Source: Amycolatopsis nalaikhensis
Lineage (GTDB): Bacteria > Actinomycetota > Actinomycetes > Mycobacteriales > Pseudonocardiaceae
DNA length: 64,000 nucleotides
Assembly (NCBI RefSeq): GCF_030264295.1
Contig: NZ_CP127173.1
Location: 4,161,501 to 4,225,500 of the forward strand
Reading direction: 5' to 3'
Positions 54,139 through 63,904 of the stretch are shown piece by piece. The notes beneath the pieces were generated by a model. That model made no database searches and was not told the origin of the DNA. It worked only from the letters and a program-made list of their open reading frames with translations. Within the stretch, counting starts at the first letter, position 1; the number at the start of each line of letters is the position of its first letter. The translations under genes were made by a program, and so were the position numbers.

Positions 54139-55845
54139 TTGTCGTTGTCGCGCGTGGAGTTGTTCGCACGCATTCGTCGTGATCACCGGACGGATCCGGA
54201 CGTCTCGGTCCGGACCCTGGCCGAGCGGTACCGGGTGCACCGCCGCACGGTGCGGGAAGCGTTGGCCAGTGCCGTGCCCAAGGAACGGAAGAAACCGCCG
54301 CCGCGGAAGTCGAGGCTGGAGCCGGCCTACGGGTGGATCGACGAGATGCTGCGGGAGGACCTTCGGGCCCCGCGCAAGCAAAAGCACACCACGATGCGGA
54401 TCTACCAGCGGCTGATCAGCGAGTACGGGTTCGACCAGGTGGGCAGGACGGTGGTTTACGAGTACGTCGCCCGGCGCCGGCCGGAGATCGTTGCCGAGGC
54501 CAAGGCGGGCGCGCTGCATCTGGAGGGGATGGTCCCGCAGGAGCACCAGCCGGGCGAGGAGGCGGAGGTCGATTTCGCCGACGTGTGGGTCCGCGTCCGC
54601 GGGGAGGTGCTGCGGTGTCACCTGTTCACGTTGCGGCTGTCGTATTCGGGCAAGGCGATCCACCGGGTGTTCAAGTCCGAGGCACTCGAGGCGTTCATGC
54701 AGGGCCATGTCGAGGCGTTCCGGGCGCTGGGCGGAGTCCCGACGCGTCACATCCGCTACGACAACCTCAAGCCCGCGGTGAACCGGGTCTGCTTCGGCCG
54801 CAACAGGATCGAGTCCGAGCGCTGGGTCCAGTTCCGTTCGCACTACGGGTTCGAGCCGTTCTACTGCATCCCCGGCAAGGACGGCGCGCACGAGAAGGGC
54901 GGGGTCGAACAGGAAGGCGGCCGGTTCCGCCGCAACCACCTGGTCCCGGTCGTCGACGTCGAATCCCTCGACGAACTCAACGAGCGCTGCGCGGCGATCG
55001 ACCTGGCCGAAGAGGACCGGGTCATCCACGGCCAGCGGGTCACGGTCGGGTTCAAGTTCCGCGAAGAGGCAGACCTGCTGGCGCCGCTGCCGTTCGACGA
55101 CTTCGACTGCGGCGCGGTCTTCAACCCCAAGGTGGACCGGAACTCTCGGATCACCGTCCGCCAGAGCCTGTATTCGGTCCCGGCCCGGTTCATCGGCCGC
55201 ACGGTGAGAGTGTCCTTGCGCGCCAACGACGTCGTCGTGTCCGACCGCGGGAAGGTCATCGCCCGGCACCCGCGGCTGACCCAGCGCGGAGCCTCCCACG
55301 ACGACCTGGACCACTATCTGGAGATCCTGCTGGGCAAGCCCGGCGCGCTGCCCGGGTCGACCGCGTTGGCCACCGCCCGCAAGGAGGGCACGTTCACCGA
55401 GGTCCACGACGCGTTCTGGAACTCGGTGCGCCAGGTCCACGGAGACCGCGAGGGCACCCGGCTGCTGATCCAGGTCCTGCTGCTGCACCGGCACCTGGAC
55501 GCCGAGTTCGTCATCGCCGGCATGACCGCCGCGCTGCAGATCGGCGGCACCAGCCCGGACCTGGTGGCGATCGAGGCGCGCAAGGCAGAGAAAGCCCACC
55601 GCGACGCCCGTCCGCTGCTGGACGAGGACGACTGCGCCGAGCTGGGCATCGACACCGCGATCATGCCCGCGATCACCGACGACACCCCCGATCCCCGGGC
55701 CCGGCCGCGGACGGTCGCCCCCGGCGGCGGGGCCGACGTGATCACCCTGCACCCACAGGGACCGAAACTCGCCGAGCGGCCGTTGCCCTCGCTCGACATC
55801 TACGACCAGCTGCTCACCCGACGCCGGAAAGGCACCAGCGCATGA
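54139..55845 (+). CDS. istA: IS21 transposase IstA
   Basis: The 568-residue protein (TTG start as given; alternatives nearby) has an HTH (VRTLAERYRVHRRTVREALA) and an integrase core with AEVDFADVWVRV (Asp), RHIRYDNLKPAV (Asp) and HEKGGVEQEGGRF (Glu). A beta-barrel-like end includes RQSLYSVPARF. Complete; it overlaps istB by 4 bp. Confidence 0.93.
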   Translation: MSLSRVELFARIRRDHRTDPDVSVRTLAERYRVHRRTVREALASAVPKERKKPPPRKSRLEPAYGWIDEMLREDLRAPRKQKHTTMRIYQRLISEYGFDQVGRTVVYEYVARRRPEIVAEAKAGALHLEGMVPQEHQPGEEAEVDFADVWVRVRGEVLRCHLFTLRLSYSGKAIHRVFKSEALEAFMQGHVEAFRALGGVPTRHIRYDNLKPAVNRVCFGRNRIESERWVQFRSHYGFEPFYCIPGKDGAHEKGGVEQEGGRFRRNHLVPVVDVESLDELNERCAAIDLAEEDRVIHGQRVTVGFKFREEADLLAPLPFDDFDCGAVFNPKVDRNSRITVRQSLYSVPARFIGRTVRVSLRANDVVVSDRGKVIARHPRLTQRGASHDDLDHYLEILLGKPGALPGSTALATARKEGTFTEVHDAFWNSVRQVHGDREGTRLLIQVLLLHRHLDAEFVIAGMTAALQIGGTSPDLVAIEARKAEKAHRDARPLLDEDDCAELGIDTAIMPAITDDTPDPRARPRTVAPGGGADVITLHPQGPKLAERPLPSLDIYDQLLTRRRKGTSA

Positions 55846-56681
55846 CCACCGCCCCCGCCGAACGCAAAGCCATGCCCGGCACCGAAATGGACAGCCTCGA
55901 CGCCCTCATCGACCGGGCCTGCCGCAGCCTGGCGATGCCGACCATCCGCGACCGCTTCAGCGAGATCGCCGAGGCCTCGCTGCGCCAGCAGGCCTCCTAC
56001 AAGACGTTCCTGCTGGAGCTGCTGGAAGCCGAGGTCGAGAACCGCGACGAACGCCGCCGGACCCGGCTGGTCCGCGATGCGAAGTTCCGCCGTCCCAAAC
56101 GGATCGAGGACTTCAACTTCTCGGTCAACCCGAACATCCCGCAGGAGGTGGTCAACACCCTCACCGAACCGGCCTGGGTCACCGCCGGCCGGCCGCTCTG
56201 CCTGATCGGAGACTCCGGCACCGGCAAGACCCACCTGCTGATCGGGATCGGCACCGCGATCGCCGAAGCGGGCCTGAAAGTCCGCTACACGACCACCGCG
56301 AACCTGGTCAACGAGCTGTCCGAGGCTGCGAACGAGAAGCAGCTGACCAGGGTTTACGCCCGCTACGACAAGGTCGACCTGCTGTGTTTGGACGAGTTCG
56401 GCTACGTCGAACTGGACAAGGTCGGCGCGAAACTGCTGTTCCAGCTGTTCACCGACAGGGAGGAACGCCGCGCGATCGCGATCGCGACCAACGCTCCCTT
56501 CTCCGAATGGCCGAAAACATTCACTGACCAGCGGCTTTGCCGCGCGGTGGTCGACCGCATGACGTTCAACGGCACCATCATCGAGACAGGCAGCGAGTCC
56601 TACCGCGCCCAAAGCACCCAGGCTCGCCTGCTCGAACAGCGGGAACGCGACACCGTCGACGACGGCACCCAGACCGCCTGA
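55842..56681 (+). CDS. istB: IS21 helper ATPase IstB
   Basis: 279 residues. Walker A GDSGTGKTHLLIG, Walker B VDLLCLDEFGYVEL and sensor region AIAIATNAPFSEW fit IstB. It starts in an ATGA overlap with istA. Intact. Confidence 0.93.
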   Translation: MTTAPAERKAMPGTEMDSLDALIDRACRSLAMPTIRDRFSEIAEASLRQQASYKTFLLELLEAEVENRDERRRTRLVRDAKFRRPKRIEDFNFSVNPNIPQEVVNTLTEPAWVTAGRPLCLIGDSGTGKTHLLIGIGTAIAEAGLKVRYTTTANLVNELSEAANEKQLTRVYARYDKVDLLCLDEFGYVELDKVGAKLLFQLFTDREERRAIAIATNAPFSEWPKTFTDQRLCRAVVDRMTFNGTIIETGSESYRAQSTQARLLEQRERDTVDDGTQTA

Positions 56682-56702
56682 CACCCGGCCAAACCCCGGT
56701 CA

Positions 56703-56740
56703 AGCCCCGCCTCGACACCACGAGCCGGGGCTTTTCCATG
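56703..56740 (+). terminator. Terminator-like hairpin after istB
   Basis: AAGCCCCG...CGGGGCTT pairs around a short loop and is followed by TTTTCC. A second, longer stem at about 56753-56812 (GGGCCGG/CCGGCCC and GCTCACGG/CCGTGAGC) follows. Both are inside the IS21 and may insulate it from the interrupted gene. Confidence 0.65.
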
Positions 56741-57594
56741 CCCGCAAACAAAAGGGCCGGCTGCTCACGGCGGACTGTCTTGTCGGAGACAGGTCCGTGA
56801 GCACCCGGCCCGCACAAGCTACCGGCTGCCCCTCCCCGTCTCGCCGCCCACGCCCCAGAACTCCCAACATTCACCCAACCAGGGTAGGGCCAAAAACCAC
56901 CGGAAAACCCATCCGCTGAGAGCTTTCCGGCTCCGTTCCCGACGCCTGCCCTGGGGCCAAGACCCGCCGGAAAAGTGGAGCCACAACTAGGCGGCAAAGA
57001 CAGGCCGTGGCTGGTTGCGACACCACGACGGTCGAGAGCTACTTCCGCGACACCTGGCACGTCCGCCACGACGGCACCCTGCCCACGCTGACCGACCTCG
57101 CCGCACACCTGGTCCGTGTCGTCCACGGACCGGGCGCAGCGGCGGGGCCGGTCGCAGACGAGCTGCGAACGCTCGGGCGAGCTCCGCCTCGTGCCCGCAC
57201 CGTCGGTCGTCTACGCGCTGAAATCGTTGCGCGCCAAGCGACTGCGACTCGGCATCCTCAGCGACGCCAGCGCCGAGATCGTCGCAGCCTGGCCGAGCGG
57301 CCCGCTCGCCGCGCTGGTGGACGCGGCCGTGTTCAGTTGCACCGCCGGAGCCGTCAAACCCGACCAACGGCTCTACGGCCGCATCTGCGCCGAACTGGAC
57401 GCGCCATCGGACCAGGTGCTCTACGTGGGTGATGGGGGCGGTGACGAGCTACGCGGCGCACTCGCCGCGGGCATGGCAGCCGTCGCGGTCCGTCGTCGTG
57501 GCCCCACGAATGCGCTCGCCTTCGGCGACACCGACTGGTCCGGCCCCTTCCTGGACACAGCCGAGCACCTGCCCGCCTACCTCGCGGAACGCGC

Positions 57595-58425
57595 ATGAAA
57601 GCGTGGGAGATCCGCAACGGTGACCTGGGCCTGCACGATGTGGGATCAGCTCAGCCGCGCGAGGGTGAGACCGTGGTGCGCGTCAGCCACGTCGGCATCT
57701 GTGGCAGTGACCTACCGAAACTGAGGCTTCCCAACGGCTTCGCGCTTCCAGAACCGTGGCGACCAGGCCACGAAATCGTCGGCACTGACCCCACCGGCCG
57801 CTCTGTCGCCGTCGACCCGCTCGTGCCGTGTGGCACCTGTCCGCGCTGCGCGACGGGCGACATCCACCTGTGCGCCGGCTTGCGTCGGATCGGCTGGGAC
57901 GTGCCGGGCGGATTCGCCGAGCAAGTCGTTGTCCCAGCGGAGAACGCGCACCCGCTACCGAACGGCGCAGATCCACTCCACGCGGCTCTCGCTGACCCGG
58001 CTGCGGTCGCCATCCATGGCCTGCGGTGCAACCCGATCGCCTCACCAGGACACCTGGCCGTCTTCGGCGCGGGCACAGTCGGCCTTCTCACCGCGCTCTA
58101 CGCCCATCAGCAGGGCTGGAGAGTCACCATCGTGCACCGCGACGGACGCCCTCCCTTCGACGCCGTAGCCAAGGCAGTGCCGGCCGCGTTCCGATCACCC
58201 GCCGCGCTGTACCCGCAGCAGACCTTCGACGTCGTGGTGGACGCGGCCACCGGAGCCGAGCCAATTATGTGTTACGCCGACACCGTGACGAATGACGACG
58301 GAACCGCCACCGCGTTTTGCTACTGCGGGTGGTCGGCGGACCACGCCACCCCGGAAGCGGCGGACACCGACGCCGAACGGCACCAGACCGCCGCCGACGC
58401 CGCCGAGTCCGCGCTCGCCGCCTGA
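57595..58425 (+). pseudogene. Zinc alcohol dehydrogenase fused to an unrelated tail
   Basis: Residues 1-224 are an MDR dehydrogenase: SHVGICGSDLPKL, GHEIVGTDPTG, structural zinc cysteines PCGTCPRCATGDIHLCAG, NAD loop GAGTVGLLTAL. It breaks off after FDVVVDAATGAEP, losing the C-terminal catalytic-domain return of about 80-100 residues. The remaining 53 residues (MCYADTVTNDDGTATAF...) begin with ATG 58267 and look like a separate small protein of the next module. This is a recombination junction. Confidence 0.75.
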
Positions 58426-58461
58426 CCCGCCGCCCCCGCACACCCGAAAGGACCGCCCGCG

Positions 58462-59708
58462 ATGACCACGCCCACCCCGCCCGCCGCACCGCCCGCCCCG
58501 GCTCCGTCCACCACGCCGCCCGCCCCGGCGGGCGCGCCGAAACGGCTCGGCAACGGTGAACTCCGCGCGATGGTCGCCAAAGTTCTCGCCGACAACGCGG
58601 GCACCGACCTCACCCCGCGCACCATCGCGGCGACCCTGAACCGGTCATCCGGGGCGGTCGGCAACGCGTGCAAAGTGCTCGCGGACCGGGGGAAGCCGAG
58701 GTCGCTTCCACGTCCCCGCTGGCCTACCGGGCGACCGCGACCACGGCGTCCGCCGCCGCGCCCACGATCACCCCCGCCCCGCCACGCACACCCCGCCCGA
58801 AAACCCCGACAACGCCGACCGCCGCACCGACCGCCGCGCCCACGACCACGCCCGCCCCGGCGGGCGCGGGCGGGTCCGCCGTCGGGTCGGCGGGCGTGGT
58901 CACCGGTCCGGTGAAACGCCCCAACGGGATGGACTACCACCCCCGGTTGCTGTCCGGGATGCCGGACGTCACCGCACTGCGGCGGTTGCGTGACGCCGGG
59001 GTCTCCGCCCTGATGTACGGACCGCCCGGCACGGGCAAGACGTCGGTGGTGGAGGCGGCGTTTCCGGACTGCATCACGGTTCAGGGCGACGGGGACACCG
59101 TGGTCGCCGACTTCGTGGGCGACTACACCAAAACCCCGGACGGCGAGTTCGTGTTCGTGCACGGTCCGCTGGTCCGCGCGATGCGGGACGGGGTGCCGCT
59201 GTTCATCGACGACGCGACCCTGATACCGCCGACCGTGCTCGCCGTGGTCTACCCCGCGATGGACGGACGCCGCCAGATCGTGATCAAGGCCAACGGCGGC
59301 GAGGTCGTGGATGCCGCGCCGGGGTTCTACGTGGTCGCCGGGCACAACCCCGGCGTGCACGGGGCGGTGCTCACCGACGCCCTCGCGTCCCGGTTCTCCG
59401 TGCAGGTTCAGGTGTCCAGCGACTACGACCTCGCCGACCAGTTGGGCGTGGACAAGAAGGCGGTGCGCGTGGCGCGCAACCTTGCCACCCGGCAGGAACG
59501 GGGTGAGGTCGGGTGGGCACCCCAACTGCGGGAACTGTTGGCGTTCAAGAAGATCGCCGCCGTGTTGGGCGCCGACGCCGCCGCCGGGAACCTCGTGGGC
59601 ATCGCGCCGGAAGAGGACCGCGCCACCGTCGCCGCCGTGGTGCGCGACGCGTTCGGCCGCACCGTCACCCCGCTCGCCCTGGGTGCCCGCATCACCCCGA
59701 AACCCTGA
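58462..59708 (+). pseudogene. MoxR-like AAA ATPase with N-terminal winged-helix region, one-base frameshift
   Basis: Frame 1 gives a Pro-rich start and a helix-turn-helix-like segment (TPRTIAATLNRSSGAVGNAC). At the G-run 58688-58692 one missing G shifts the frame; the rest continues GEAEVASTSPLAYRATATTAS. The AAA domain has ALMYGPPGTGKTSVVEAAF (Walker A), GVPLFIDDATLIPP (Walker B) and VVAGHNPGVHGAVLTDALASR (sensor 1). It may be a sequencing error or a real pseudogene. Without the shift it is about 415 residues. Confidence 0.8.
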
Positions 59709-61289
59709 CCCACAACCCACCCCGCGAACCGCGACCGTCGCGAAAGGACTCACCACCGTGAGCACCCACTTCACCGCCGACCCGACCGCCACCGGTGCCG
59801 CCGTGTTCCCCGCACGCCCGGAATGGCTGACCCTGTCCGCCGCCTTCGCCGACGAGGTCCCGATCATCGCCGACCGCGACGACCTCCTGGTCACCGTCGC
59901 CCCCGGCGCGGGCGGGGGTGCCCCGGCGTGTTTCTACCCCGCCCGCGCGCTGATCGAGGTCGACGGCGACCACCTCGGGGTGGACCCCGCCACCGTGGAC
60001 CCCGCGAACCTGTCCGACCGCCCCCGCTACGCCCCGGCGTGGGGCGCCCTGACCCACGAATGCGGACACGCCAAACACACCGCCTGGGAACCCCCGGACG
60101 ACGCCCCGCCCGGCGTGGTCGCCGCCGCCATGCTGCTGGAAGAGCCGCGCATGGAAGCCGCACAGGTCCGCCGCCGCCCCGACGACCGCCACTGGTTGCG
60201 GGCGTGCGTGAAGGGCATCGTCGCCGCCGACCTGCACCTGTTCGCCGACCCCGCCACCGCCCCGCAAATGACCCCCGCGCACGCCGCCCACACCGCCGCG
60301 CTGTTGCTGGGACGCGCGGACGGCGGGGTCCTCACCCGCACCGAGGTCGCCCCCGTCGCCCGTGTCATCGAGGACGTGCTCGGGGCCGACACGGTGGGCA
60401 AGTTGCGGGCGGTGTGGCGCACGGCGTTGCGCACCGCCGACGACGACGGCGAGACCATGCTCGCCCTCGGGCGGCAATGGTGCGAGATCCTCGGCGCCGA
60501 CCCGGACACCGACCCCAACACCCCCGCCGACCCGGACCCCGGCGCGGCACCCGACCCGTCCGGCACCCCCGACCCGTCCGGCGGCACCCCCGGCACCGGT
60601 AGCGGTAACGCCCCCGCCGACCCGTCGCCATTGGCGGACGCGATCGCCGCCGTGCTCAACGGGGTGGCGGCGAAGGTGGCGCGGGAGAAGGCACCCGAGG
60701 ACCCCGCCGCCGTCGCCGCCGCAGAGAAGGCGAAGTCCGACGCCGCCGACAAGGCGGCGCAGAAGGCGGCACGGCGTGTGTTCGCCGCTGGTGGTCCCAG
60801 AACCGGTCGCACCCGGCTCGCGGGCACCCGCCCGCCCACCCCGGAGGAGCGCACCGCCGCGCGGGTGTTGGCGCGGGCGTTGGACACCGCCGGGGTCCGG
60901 GAACGGGTCGCGGTGAAGTCCACCTCGGACGTCCCGCCGGGACGGTTGCGGATGCGCGGGGTGCGTGCCGCCGAAGCCCAACTCGCCGCCGGGGCGGTCG
61001 TGACCGCGCAACCGTTCACCCGCACCACCCGCACCCCGGTCACCGTCCCGCCGTTGCGGGTCGGGGTGGCGTGCGACGTGTCCGGGTCCATGCGGTGGGC
61101 GTGCGCGCACGTGGCCTCGGCGGCGTGGATTCTGGCCAACGCCGCCCGCCACACCAGGGTGCCCACCGAGACCGCGAGCGTGATCTTCGGGCACCACGTG
61201 CGCCCGCTGACCCACCCCGCCCGCCCGCCGAGGTCACCGAGTTCGAGTCCAACGACAACTGGGAGGACATCCCGGTCGCGCTGGCGGGC

Positions 61290-62525
61290 GCGTTTGTCTT
61301 CGATGTCGCGGATGGCCAGCCAGAGCAGCTTGATCACGGCGTCGTCGCTGGGGAAGTGACCGCGATTCTTGATGATCTTGCGGAGTTGGTAGTTCAAAGA
61401 TTCGATCGAGTTCGTCGTATAAATGATCTTGCGCACCTCGGGTGGGAAGGCCAGGAACGGGATGAACCGTTCCCACGCGTTCTCCCAGGTGGCGACGGCG
61501 GCCGGGTACTTGCGGCCCCACTCCGATTCCGCGAAAGCGCGCAGTTCGGTCTGGGCGGTCTCGGCGGTGGGGGCGGTGTAGATCGACTTGAGCGCGGCCG
61601 CGACCTTCTTCCGGTCGCCGTAGGCCACGAACCGCATCGCCGCCCGGATCAGGTGCACGGTGCAGGTTTGCACCGTGGTGTGCGGCCAGGTGGCCTCGAT
61701 CGCCTCGGGCAGCCCGCTCAGCCCGTCGCAGCAGACGATGAGCACGTCGCGGATGCCGCGGTTACGCAGCTCGGCGCAGACCCCGGCCCAGAATTTCGCG
61801 CCCTCGGCTGCTTGCACCCAGATCCCGAGCACGTGCTTGACGCCATCAAGATCGACACCGACGGCCAGGTGCGCGGAGCGGTTACGCACCTGATGGCCGT
61901 CGCGAACCTTCACCACCAGCGCATCCAGATAGACGATCGGATAGATCTCCTCCAGCGGCCGCGATTGCCAGGCCTTGACCTCCTCGAGCACGGCGTCGGT
62001 GACGTTGGCGATGGTCTCGTGCGAGAGCTCGGTGCCCAGCGTGCGCGCGAGATGATGCTGGATATCGCGCACCGTCATCCCGCCCGCGTACAGCGAGATG
62101 ATCATCTCGTCCAGACCGCCGGCCCGGCGAGAACCCTTCGGAACCAGCCGCGGCTCGAACGTCCCCGCCCGACCCCGAGGCACCGCCAGCGGCACCTGCC
62201 CCACCTCGGTGGCCAGCGTCTTCGGGCTCGCCCCGTTGCGCGAGTTCGGGCTACCCCGCCCGGCCGGATCACCCTTCTCATAGCCCAGATGATCCGCCAA
62301 CTCCGCCTGCAAACCCCGCTCCAACACCGCCTTGACCAGCTCCGGCAGAAACCCACCCTCCCCGGTCAACGCCAGCCCGTCCTGATCGACCCGATCCATC
62401 ACCCGATCCAACAAGCCAGCATCCACCAGCTCAGCCACCACATCCCGCGCCGAACCCGACCCCGACAACGGCGGCTCGAACGAGCCCTGCTGCGATTCCT
62501 CGGCCACGGTCACTGTGTACTCCAT
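61290..62525 (-). pseudogene. IS256 transposase, C-terminally truncated
   Basis: About 410 residues of a mutator transposase remain: VYLDALVVKVRDGHQVRNR (Asp), VLIVCCDGLSGLPEAIEATW (Asp), CTVHLIRAAMRF and TTNSIESLNYQLRKIIKNRG. Homology stops at LAIRDIEDKRARQ, where the VWA gene begins on the other strand. It is distinct from the IS256 at 14341. Confidence 0.88.
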
Positions 62526-62565
62526 CCAACTCAGAAGTTGATCTCATACACAGAACATTTGACAG
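61290..62565 (-). mobile_element. IS256-family element, 3' end missing
   Basis: The transposase reading frame runs from 62525 and its leader to about 62565. At the other side it passes straight into VWA coding sequence without a stop, terminal repeat or target duplication. About 25 C-terminal residues and the right end are therefore deleted. Confidence 0.8.
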
Positions 62566-63673
62566 GCCCGGCCGATGCCCATGCTGGCAGATCTCGTCGA
62601 TGCCGTCATCGGTGTCGACACCCATCGCGACACCCACCAGGTCGAACTCGCCGCACCCAACGGCGCGCCGATCGCGACGTGTTCGATCCCCAACACCAGC
62701 GCAGGCCATGCCCAGTTGCTGACCTGGATCGGCGAGCACGCCCCAGGCTCCCGGATAGCCGCATCCATCGAAGGCACCCGAAGCTACGGCCGCGGACTCG
62801 CCCGAACCCTGACCACCGCCGGGCTGACCGTCATCGAGTGCGAGCAGCCCAACCGCAAAGCCCGCCGCGGCAAAGGGAAATCCGACCAGATCGATGCACA
62901 CCTGGCCGTTCTGGCGGCACTCCAACAACCTGCCGACCGCCTACCCACCCCGCGCGCCGACGGCGACCGCGAAGCATTGCGCATTCTGCTGTGCGCCCGC
63001 AACGAACTCGCCACGGCCGCCACAGCCAACACCAACCGGCTGCGCGCCCTGCTCCGCGACGGTGACGACCACGACCGTGCACTCGCACGTGGTCGACTCT
63101 CCGAGACCACGCTGCACGAGTTGGCTCGCCGGAACTCACCTCGCAACGCCACCCGTGAGCACGTCGTACGCTACGCCGAGATCCGACGTCTCGCCCACGC
63201 CCTGAACACCCACCGGCGCGAGCTGAAGAACAACGCAGCCCAGCTGGACGACATCGTCAACGACGTCGCACCAGCCCTCATCAGCCAGCCCGGCATCGGC
63301 GCGGTGACCGCCGCCCAGGTGATCGTCAGCTTCTCCCACGTCGGCCGATGCCACAACGAGGCGGCCTTCGCCAAACTTGCCGGCACCAGCCCCCTCGAAG
63401 CCTCCAGCGGCCGCACCACACGACACCGGCTCAACCGCAACGGTGACCGCGCCCTCAACAGCGCCATTCACACCATCGCCTTGACCCGCATGCGCTGCTG
63501 CCCCACCACTCGCGCCTACACCGCCCGCCGCATCGCCGAAGGCAAGACCACCCGCGAAGTCCGACGCTGCCTCAAGCGCTACATCGCCCGTCAGCTCTAT
63601 CGCTGCCTCACCAACACGATGGCCACGCCCGAACCAACCGACCGCCCCAAAGCGGCTTGACAAACATAGAAGC
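62566..63673 (+). mobile_element. IS110-family element (approximate ends)
   Basis: The element directly follows the IS256 leader and ends with about 13 bp after the recombinase stop (CAAACATAGAAGC), where the VWA frame resumes. There are no terminal repeats, as expected. Confidence 0.7.
62575..63660 (+). CDS. IS110-family recombinase
   Basis: 361 residues. DEDD domain: AVIGVDTHRDTHQVEL, ASIEGTRSYGRGLAR, KSDQIDAHLAVLAAL; C-terminal transposase-20 domain with ISQPGIGAVTAAQVIVSF and LAGTSPLEASSGRTTRHRL. Intact and a different subgroup from the 15770 copy. Confidence 0.92.
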   Translation: MPMLADLVDAVIGVDTHRDTHQVELAAPNGAPIATCSIPNTSAGHAQLLTWIGEHAPGSRIAASIEGTRSYGRGLARTLTTAGLTVIECEQPNRKARRGKGKSDQIDAHLAVLAALQQPADRLPTPRADGDREALRILLCARNELATAATANTNRLRALLRDGDDHDRALARGRLSETTLHELARRNSPRNATREHVVRYAEIRRLAHALNTHRRELKNNAAQLDDIVNDVAPALISQPGIGAVTAAQVIVSFSHVGRCHNEAAFAKLAGTSPLEASSGRTTRHRLNRNGDRALNSAIHTIALTRMRCCPTTRAYTARRIAEGKTTREVRRCLKRYIARQLYRCLTNTMATPEPTDRPKAA

Positions 63674-63904
63674 GTCGACCGGTTGCGCGCGTCCGGGTGC
63701 GCCGTGCTGTGGCTGACCACCAGCACCCACGACACCCCGCTCGACGGGTCCACCGTGCACGTGCTGACCGACCCCACCACCACCGCGCGCGCTATCGGGC
63801 ACGCCGCCACCGCAGCCCTCCGCGCGATCGCCCGCTAGCCCCACTGGTCCGGGGCGGGACGCCCCGCCCCGGACCACCAACCCACGACCACGAGGTGACC
63901 CGCC

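Larger units (their letters stand above)
53946..57002 (+). mobile_element. IS21-family element (3057 bp) in the HAD gene
   Basis: Outer ends TGTTTTTGCCGG (53946) and TGTCTTTGCCGC (inverted at 57002) are followed by TAGTTGTGGCTCC and TTTTCCGGCGGG repeats on both sides. The 6-bp duplication GGCCGT (53940-53945, 57003-57008) flanks it. It differs from the IS21 at 755. Confidence 0.93.
53854..57598 (+). pseudogene. HAD-family hydrolase split by IS21, plus one frameshift
   Basis: GTG 53854 starts VQAVVLDLFGTLVAAPTPEE (nucleophile Asp in DLFGT). Removing IS21 and one 6-bp duplication restores ASRVAAVAGCDTTTVESYF in frame. A one-base indel near 57170-57180 then shifts the frame; the rest reads ELRLVPAPSVVYALKSLRAK, LGILSDAS (motif II Ser), GAVKPDQRLY (Lys) and VLYVGDGGGDEL (motif IV). 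It is a phosphatase-like HAD. Its stop overlaps the alcohol dehydrogenase start (ATGA), so the two were one operon. Confidence 0.9.
59761..63838 (+). pseudogene. HExxH plus VWA protein, frameshifted and split by IS256 and IS110
   Basis: GTG 59758 or the following codons start the protein. Residues 95-110 contain LTHECGHAKHTAWE, an HExxH zinc motif, with LLEEPRMEA as possible third ligand. A Pro/Asp-rich linker follows, then GVACDVSGSMRWA, the VWA MIDAS. A one-base indel near 61225 moves the frame to AEVTEFESNDNWEDIPVALAG, where IS sequence begins. After both IS copies the gene ends VDRLRASGCAVLWLTTSTHD...ALRAIAR. The layout matches predicted metallopeptidase-VWA (DUF2201-like) partners of MoxR ATPases. 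Confidence 0.8.

Noticed and set aside
54333..56681. A 782-residue ORF joining istA sequence to IstB
   Set aside because: The first 500 residues are an out-of-frame Arg/Pro-rich shadow of istA; the real IstB starts at 55842.
60027..62525. An 832-residue minus-strand ORF
   Set aside because: Only 61290-62525 is transposase; the rest is the antisense of the VWA gene, open because of high GC.
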